NCBI GenBank assembly: GCA_019722365.1
Contig: JADFUC010000725.1
Coordinates: 62,001 to 126,000, forward strand
Reading direction: 5' to 3'
Length of the DNA stretch: 64,000 nt
Source: Lithospermum erythrorhizon
Taxonomy: Eukaryota > Streptophyta > Magnoliopsida > Boraginales > Boraginaceae
Shown here: one piece after another, positions 56,240-64,000 of the stretch
Layout of the letters: every line of letters begins with the position of its first letter
Position numbering within the stretch: the first letter of the stretch is position 1
The notes under the pieces: model-generated
Databases searched by the model: none
What the model was told of the DNA's origin: nothing
What the model saw: only the letters and a program-made list of their open reading frames with translations
Made by a program: the position numbers and the translations under genes

Positions 56240-59200
56240 GTTTCCGCTTTTAACTGTCTCCAGAGCGGTGCCTATGTCTAAAGTTTTATAAAATTTGTCA
56301 TGAGTCTTTTAGAGTCTAAATTATTTTTATCTTCTTTTCGTAGACTGTCTTCGGTGATACCACCCAGTAGTCAGTCAAGGCAGACGAATCACCTGGACCC
56401 GCCATAGGCAGAGGTGCTTCTAGAGTAGGCTGACTACCGCTGGTAGCGAGCCGAAGAGCCCGTGGTAGACCTGTAGGGGCGCCAGTGTTCTCGTGGACGA
56501 AAGGAAAGGGACGCGGCAGAGCCGAAACAGACCAACCGTCCCTGCGAGGATGCGCATTCCTGTGAGTCGAGTACGAGGATTTTCGGGAGGCAGCTGGAGT
56601 GGCGCAGCCCCTAGATTCGACCTGCCAGCGGCACTCCGAGAGTGCTGGCATTCGCACTCAAATCGCTAAACAGTCAAGAAGTGACCACTGAAGTTTCTCA
56701 GAAATAAGCCACATACACCGAGTTGCGATCAATTTCGAGGCATTAGAGAATAAGTTCGAACCGACGGGGTCTGGGGGATGAGTCACGTAAAGTTCATGTG
56801 TACCAGCTTGTCGGGAGAGCTGTGAGTCAGCGGAACCATGTCCACAAAGATTCGTGGCTAAGTGGGAGAATGACGATCATACGGGTTCGACTGGGAACTC
56901 TTAGCAAAATTTCGGCTTTTGGAGACCTATATGTGGCCGCGATGAAGAGGAGTTGGTCCAAATGCAACAAGGAGTCATTGGGCATGAAGAGAGGTTTAAT
57001 GGATTGCGGCCAAGCTGATTCCTCGGGGAGTGTACCCCACCCAGCTACAGAGGATCGCTGGTTTTCGTCAGGGCCGAGACTACGATTCGTGAGAGATCCG
57101 TCTTGTTTACTTATGCCTCGCCATTAGTCGAGGAATGCAAATACAGGAGCAGGGACATACAATCTGTGAGGTGAAAAGAGTAGGAGATCCACCGTGACCG
57201 AGCCGCAGGCACACCGATAGGATTGTGAGGAACTTTCAAAGAAGACCGCCCAGACAGCAGCCATTTCGGTACACCCGAGCCGATGCAAGGGCTTTTCAAA
57301 GATTCGTACCTCCTAGAATGAGTGGCTTCACGGTGGTATTTCGTGTTCCTACAGATGCGCATATTCGTTACTTAATGTGGGATGTGAAAGGGCACAAGTA
57401 GATTGTCGCCACCGCAGGGTAACGTATTTCCCATGTCGGTGAGTCGGGGCATTTTAAGTAATCCGTGTCCTTCTTATGTGCAGGCTGTGCAGCCCACTGC
57501 CGGCATAGTTCGGGGAGAGGTGGATCTCGTGGCAATGAGGCGGACGGCTCGGGAGGATCTACGCAGTCAAAGCCCAGGAGTCAAGCAGAGATCGACGGGC
57601 GTAAAGGTATAGCAAAGATGAAATGAGTTGGCAATCGCAGGGCGTATCAATGCGCCACGCTAATAGGTGCACTCGGATATTCCGAGAATGGGCGCATTGT
57701 GCACCCTATCTTTATATGGTTTTGATGCTCGCGTATCGTTTGATTCGAGCCACACACTTTTATATCTTTTGAACTCTGTTGAAGGCTATCCTCGAAGTTA
57801 CGAACATCCGACAAGACTTTAATAATAATGATGCCACGGGAGGTCGGCTGAGGTAATTGAGGTTTATATAAATGCCCTTATGTTGATAATCATGTATTGT
57901 ATGGATCTATTACCCTTTCGAAAGTTAAGTGATTTTTGGACTTGATTTCCGAATGGATCGGTCGGGAAACACCATGTCAGAATAAATTGTCACCGTAAGA
58001 AGATTGTGTTTACTAGCCCCGATCAAATTAATTACGAGTTGTCGATGTAAGAGTTATACCATCTTGTTTGATCTCGTGTTAAGCTCTCAGAAGTTATTGA
58101 ACAAGTGGGATGTATCAGTATTCTGGGTTATGTAAACGGATTTGAAGGGCGATGAGCCTAAGCTTGAAAATGTCCGGTCAGGAGAGAATTTGAGGATGTT
58201 CCTAAAGATTTGCCGACTACCTCCAAACGTAGATTGAATTTTCGATCAAGTGGCCCGGAATCCAGCCCGGTAGAGTTGAAAGAGTTGAAACACGCAGCTA
58301 TGTGAGTTGAAAAGGGATTTATAAGGTCGCAGTTATTCTCCCATGGCGTGCTCCAAGATTGTTCACAGTTAAGGATGGAAATCCACAGGCTTTGTAATGA
58401 CATCGCGCTTGAACAAAGACTATTAAGAACCTGCATCTGCTGCTGCGATTGATGATCTTTTGACCAACTGAGGGATGCATAGGTCTTTTCAAAAATTGAT
58501 TTGAGGTCTGGATATCACCAATTGAGGATTAAGGAAGATGATATATCAAAATCAGCCTTTCGAACAAAATACGGGCACTATAAGTTCTTGGTGATGCCGT
58601 TTGGTTTGACAAATGCACCAACAACTTTCATGGACCTGATGAACCGTGTTTTTCGGGAGTTCTTGGATAAGTTCGTGGTTGTATTCATTGATGAAATCTT
58701 AATCTATTCCAGGAGTGAGTTGGAGCATGACGAACATTTGAGGAAAGTATTGGAGATCTTACGGGCAAACAAGTTGTACGCGAAGTTTTGAAAGCGTGAA
58801 TTTTGGTTGGGAAAGGTACAATTCTTGGGCCATGTTATTCGGCGCAGGTGTCAGCCAAGGAACCACAAAAAGGTGGAAGCGCATGAATCGGGAGAGGCCT
58901 TCAAGTGTGACTGAAAGCAGGTTTCGGGATTAGCCGTGCATTACGTACATCTATACAAGACTTTTTGTTAATCGCCGCCCGATGACCAAAGGATGCGAAA
59001 GCGGCGCATTTGTTCGGGGGCGAAGAGCGATGCCCGTTTAACAGCCTGAAGAGAGATTGACTACAAGCACTGCTAAGCTGACACTACCGCCGTGGAACGA
59101 GGGTATGCGTACAACGATGCTTCACATCATGGGTTAGGCTATGACACGCAAACGGGAAGGTAACGACAAGCTTTATTGAATTGAAGAATCAAGAGAAGAA

Positions 59201-60990
59201 TTATCCTACCCATGATTTGGGAGTTGGCCGCAATTGTTTCTCGCTTTGAAAAATTTGGGAGACACTACTTGTAATGGGTTAAATGCCGACATTTATGCAT
59301 CACAAGAGTTCAAGCATATTACCACGTAGGAACCGAATTTGAGACAACGGCGTGGACGTAGTTTCAGTGACTACGATCCGACGACATGAGTATCATCCGG
59401 GAAAGCAAATGTAAGGGCGATGCTTTGTCAAAAGGGAAGGTGAAGATTAAAGAGTGAGTTGAAACGCATTGGGATGAACTTGAGGTCGAGGCGATGGATC
59501 CTTATTGGCCTATATGAAATTGGAGACCCGTATTGCTAGATAAAAATAGGAGAAATGCAAAAGAAAGACGAGAAGGTGCGAGGCCCGGGATTGAGGAAGC
59601 GAAAAGAGGAGTAAACCCGAGTTTACGCGGGCGATTTATGAGCTCCCCGCGACAGGAGAGATGCAGTGTTGTGCCTCTACTTCGCCGACCTAAAAAGGTA
59701 GATATTAGATGAAGCTCACAATGCTTCATATAATATGAATCCTGTGAAGCAATTAAGATGTATCAAATTTAAGAGAGAACTATTGCGGCCGAAATTTAAG
59801 AAAGAAATTGTCGATTTTGTATTAATTTGTCAATGTCAAGATCGACCATAAACCATCATGTCACGCAACCGCTACCGATACCTCGAATGGACGGGAGAAG
59901 ATCACCACGGACTTTGTGTTTGGGCTTCCAAAACTCGTAAAAGAAATGATGGGACGGGGTAATTGTGGATAGACTATCTAAGACCGCCTCATTTTCTACC
60001 TATTAAATCAACCGACAAATTTTGCAGTTTGGCCAAGATGTATGTGGACCAAGCGTTGCACTACATGGGGTGCCGGAGAGCATGAGCTCGGATGTGGACG
60101 CAAGGTTCACTTCGAGGTTTTGGGAGGCTCTGTGAGAGGCGTTAGGACCTAAGATCAATTTGAGTACCGCTTTCATCCTCAAACTACCTGGGATTATCCG
60201 GCAGAACGATTCAAACGTTGGAGGACATGCTACGAAAGCCAGGTGTTGAGTTTCTCTAGTTGGGATGAGGAGTTGCCAAAATGGAGTTTGCTTATAACAA
60301 TAGTTTTCAAGCTAGCATTGGGATGGCACCGCTCTCAAGTTTTGTATGGCCGAGTGCGTAGGACTGGCTATGTTGGAATGAGGTAGGGAAAAGGAAGATT
60401 TATGGGTCTGAGTTGGTGGAAAGTTCGATAGAGAGAGTAAAAGTGATACAACAACATTTGAGGACTAAGCATGTGATAGACATTAAAAGAAGTACGCCGA
60501 TCGACGCCGAGTAGATTTGTCGTCGAAATGACGGGGCGACCGGCATTTTTTGAAGATATTCCCATGGAAGCGGTGTAACGAGGTTCGAGTTAAGAGGGAA
60601 GCTGAGACCCCTGCACAATGCTTGGAAATCTTGACAAAAGTGGAGCAAGAGGCTTCACCGCTTGGCATTGCCTAGAGAATTGAGAGGATTCATGATGTTT
60701 TCCATGTTTCGCTTGAGTGGAAGTACGCAGACTCTGATGAGTCACATATCTTAGAGTTTCAATGATGACTTCAAGGACTCGATATATGAGTAAGGACCTA
60801 AGAGGATCTTGGACGTAAAGAGAAGGTGTTGAGGAACAAAGAAGTGAAATTGGTAAAAGTTTTGTGGAGGAATCATTGAGTAGAGGAAGCCACGCGGAGC
60901 CGCTGAGAGATATGAGAAATCGTTACCCGCAACTTTCGCCCCGAGGTTACGACATGGTTGTTTTGATTTTACCTTATTAGCATTGAGTTG
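56240..60990 (+). pseudogene. Tekay-type gag-pol relic, family B
   Basis: Gag: VYQLVGRAVS near 56,800 in the conserved position of chromovirus gag. Protease near 57,715-57,780 (DARVSFDSSH for .ARVLFDSGA). RT approach 58,190-58,340 (DLPTTSKR, VELKELK, VEKGFIR). RT core 58,501-58,791 is open for 96 codons: [57 protein letters not shown], then [12 protein letters not shown]. The catalytic FIDD has become FIDE. RNase H about 59,090-59,330, integrase about 59,760-60,370 (TTDFVFGLPK; AYNNSFQASIGMAP). Chromodomain area 60,740-60,930, then AATTTCGAGGACGAAATTTT before the 3' LTR. Frames are broken elsewhere. Confidence 0.85.
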
Positions 60991-61020
60991 GAGAATTTCG
61001 AGGACGAAATTTTTGTTAGG

Positions 61021-63389
61021 TGTAGAATGTGAAAACCAGAATCCACTGCTAATTAATAAAATTAAAATGTGAAATTATTAAATTGGTTAACGAAAGTTTG
61101 GAAACCACTTTATATTTTATGTACGATAAAATGTGAATGTTTCGGGAGTTAGTTGTCGAGATAAATTAAACGAGAGGTATCGACAACTAAATGAATGGGT
61201 TATCACCACTTGCAGCGGGCCAACCCACCTAACAAATAAACCAACTTGGCCGAAGGAAAAACAAACCGACTCCATCCTTCCCTCGCGAACGCACTGCTCT
61301 TCCCCCCGATTTTCTTTCTCCGATTTTTCCACCATCTCAGAAGTTTTGGCCCCTCAAATTTCTTGAGAGCTCTCATCATTCTCTTCGATCTGCAAAAGGT
61401 CGAAACTTTTTGGGTATTTCGAGTTTCACCATGTTGACTTTTTGTTGACTTCTTCTTGTTTTCGATTTTATTGTTTCCAATTGATTCTTCGGCATCAAAT
61501 TAGTTGTCTTTAGAGTTGAGATTACGAGTTTGATGTGAAATTTAATTTAGGACGCACTTTTGAAATTTTAGCTCGACTGACTTTGGGGTTACATCGTATG
61601 TAATTATTGTCTAGGCCGAAATTACAATATAGAAGATTATAATAATCGATTTTAGGGTAGAAAAGTATTGAAAAGTTGTTGACTTTGCCACTGGTTTAAC
61701 TTGGTCGAAACGTGTTAAAATGATATAATTATGTTTTTGGACGTTTATTATAGTTGTTTTTAGAGGTGAAATCAGGGTTTAAAAAAGTTGTTGAATGAAG
61801 CTTATGATGAAATTAGTTTTTATTAGTTTTGAGTAGTAGTTGGGTTGGGATTAGAGGTTGTTAGTAATGGTCTAATTAGTTGGGACAATTTAATAATTGA
61901 TTGTTTGGAATTGTTTAAGGTGTTAGTATTTAAGCTAGCTATGGTGCCTAAGTTTAAGATTTTGTGATTTAGTTGGAACTTTTGTCGTGCTAGTTTATCG
62001 CTGAAGTTTAACTAATAATATTTTACATACTGACTAATGGGTATTAAAAGCTGCTAAAAGTTAAATTATAACAAAATTGTAGTAATTGTATTTTCGGTGT
62101 TCTCAAGGCTTAGACTCGAACGCGGAAAATCTTCATGGATCGATTGATCGCGACGGCACTAGCGGTTCTAGCCAAAGAAGCGGGATTTATCACTCATTTG
62201 ACCACCTTTTATTTATGTTCTGGTTTAAGTATATGGTAAATTGATCGTGACTATGAATCAGGTTATGAACTTATCTCGTGAGTATAGTTGTGAAATTCAG
62301 GAATGTCGCATTGTACGGTGGTGTTGTGTTGGGGATACATTATAGTAATAGGTTCTATATGAAATTGTTGTATTGACTATATTGTTGGGCGCTATAATCG
62401 AGATTATTGTGTGATTGTCACCGGTTGTTCTATCTTAGATTTTAATTGTAGTTGTGGTGATAATTGTTTATTGTGTATGTTTGACGTAAGGTTTGAATCA
62501 GGAAATGTTTGAGTTTATATGTTTAGGATGATGGGTGGGATGTCCGGGCGGTGACTCACGGAAAAGGATATGATGCATGCTAAAGTTCGGCATATTCACG
62601 AAAGGGATATAACGTGGTGGGGTGTTCAAGGGTGAGCCGAAAATGATGAATATTATATGTGATATTGTTATGGTTTCATTTTCTTTGCTATTATATTGTT
62701 GTTATGTATAAACGCTGGTGGTTGAGAATTTATGTCGCTTACTTGTTTGACGGCGTGATACGAGATCTCCGGTATAAATACGCATAACGTAAGTTGAGTC
62801 CTCTAAAATGTATATTATGATGACGTTTTTGTTAGGACTTATGGACAATTGATTTCTTCTTTTATTTTACATATATACTTTATCGTTATTTATCTTTTAT
62901 TGTGTACATCATTCGGATGTGATAAGTTACCATCCTGGTGATTCGCTTCACTAAGTCACGAGCTTACCCGCTCCTACCTCCAGATTGACAAAGCCATTTG
63001 AGAAGCTAAAAGGTTCGTGAGGTCCGTTGACTTTACCTAAAGTAGACGGTGGCTGTGGATCCTACAGTCATCTTTTTTCTATTATTTTTGGATGTACTCA
63101 GTTTTTCATATTTTGTTTTGGATGTTGAAAAATTATAAACTATTTTGTGGAGTATTTTGGGACATGGTATGTGATGGAGTTTTACACTTTGGTTTTGGAT
63201 TAGGCGATGCCACGATGGTTAAACTCCGGATTACAACATTTTGAATTTTCGAAACTATTTCACTTTTTATCAAACTATCAGGTTTTATTGGTTATCAAAT
63301 CGTGATTTTTCACAACCACGTATGTATGCATCAGATATACAGCTTGATAACGACTCAACCAGGAATACGACTTGAGGCTGGTCGTTACA
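61021..63389 (+). mobile_element. 3' LTR of gypsy B
   Basis: 2,369 bp from TGTAGAATGTG to GCTGGTCGTTACA. Collinear with the solo LTR at 48,686-51,234. The CT-rich segment at 61,260-61,400 produces the open frames seen there; they are not genes. Confidence 0.8.
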
Positions 63390-64000
63390 AATTCTTTGTT
63401 ATGTTGAACTATTTCATATTATTGGGTTGCTTGACTTTATTGATTTATTATGGATTATTGGAGAACTTGTTTGTATCAAGTTATTGAGATTATATTTTGA
63501 CTTGGAATTTAGCAAGCATGATAACCATTAAACTGTATAATCTGATTAACATACTTTACATATATGAAATTTTACATCTCCCCACTTATAAAAGTGTGAG
63601 TATGTTTCTTCACTTTTCACATTATTAACAGTTATATTATCCTTATTATAATATTTTCTATTGGTTGAAAAATATGTTTCTAAAATTTTAAAAATGACTC
63701 GTATAACAATTCAATAATTAATAGGTCCTCAATTTTTTGCCTGAAAATTCTATAACAATTCAAACATAGTTGGAGTTACATACTCGTATAATATGCTCAA
63801 GATTTTTATCACTTTCATAACTATGCTAATTACATAAGTTCATTATCAACATCTTCGTCCAATTATATAAAAAATACCCAACGTCTTCACCAAAAATTTA
63901 AGTGTTCGATATAATAATGCCTTTAATTTTCTTTAATTTTATCATAACAATAAATAAATTTCATTTTAATGCGATGAATTAGTCTACTCATACTTAAATT
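63390..64000. other. AT-rich intergenic DNA at the right edge
   Basis: No recognised domain. ACTTATAAAAGTGTGAG near 63,584 is TATA-like but no frame follows. This is flank of gypsy B and gives the right half of its expected target duplication (AATTC). Confidence 0.35.

Larger units (their letters stand above)
56069..63389 (+). mobile_element. Gypsy family B element (Tekay type), 5' LTR truncated
   Basis: Only the last ~155 bp of the 5' LTR survive (56,069-56,222), matching 63,231-63,389. Primer site, gag, protease, RT, RNase H, integrase and chromodomain remnants follow, then a full 2.37-kb 3' LTR. The left target duplication is gone with the 5' LTR. Confidence 0.8.

Overview
This is plant nuclear DNA, almost certainly from a flowering plant and probably a eudicot. 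The evidence is AT-rich, gene-poor sequence built from nested LTR retrotransposons: Ty3/gypsy chromoviruses of the Tekay/Del type, Ty1/copia elements with initiator-Met-tRNA primer sites, and a Cassandra-like LTR carrying a 5S rRNA-like segment. There is also a plant L1-type LINE, several MITE families, and one terminus of a CACTA (En/Spm) DNA transposon. I see no intact, clearly functional host gene, no tRNA gene and no CRISPR. Nearly every coding domain is broken by short indels. All calls come from reading motifs and comparing the window with itself by eye.

Layout. 1-3.2 kb: reverse-strand gypsy leader/gag and an LTR related to 'family B'. 3.8-7.3 kb: a LINE interrupted by a copia solo LTR with a perfect GTAGG target duplication, and with a tandem duplication inside its reverse transcriptase. 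7.4-12 kb: copia-like LTR sequence split by a 2.9-kb gypsy 'family A' LTR that contains hairpin-forming tandem repeats. 12.5-24.8 kb: MITE-rich intergenic DNA with one unrecognised ORF, two copies of a third LTR family ('C'), and a copia RT/RNase H relic split by one of the C copies (perfect TGGTT duplication).

24.8-43.7 kb: remains of what I read as one CACTA-like transposon. It has arrays of a CGTCACA..AATGTCA motif at both sides, a GRF-type zinc-finger gene relic (+), a B3-domain gene relic (-), and a CACTACTAGAAAAATG terminus at 43,706. Two large elements split it. One (25,633-33,138) has a Tekay 5' LTR and gag-pol but ends in a Cassandra-like LTR, and is flanked by a perfect TACAA duplication. 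The other is an 8.7-kb copia element with both LTRs (34,794-43,503, reverse strand).

44-56 kb: the 5' end of a forward copia element cut by a second reverse copia element, which itself hosts a gypsy B solo LTR. 56-63.4 kb: a gypsy B element whose 5' LTR is reduced to about 155 bp, fused directly to the truncated copia LTR, with a full 3' LTR.

The most interesting points are the Tekay/Cassandra chimera with matching target duplication, the CACTA-like unit with GRF and B3 cargo, the hairpin satellite inside LTR A, and GC-rich blocks at similar positions in three copia leaders.
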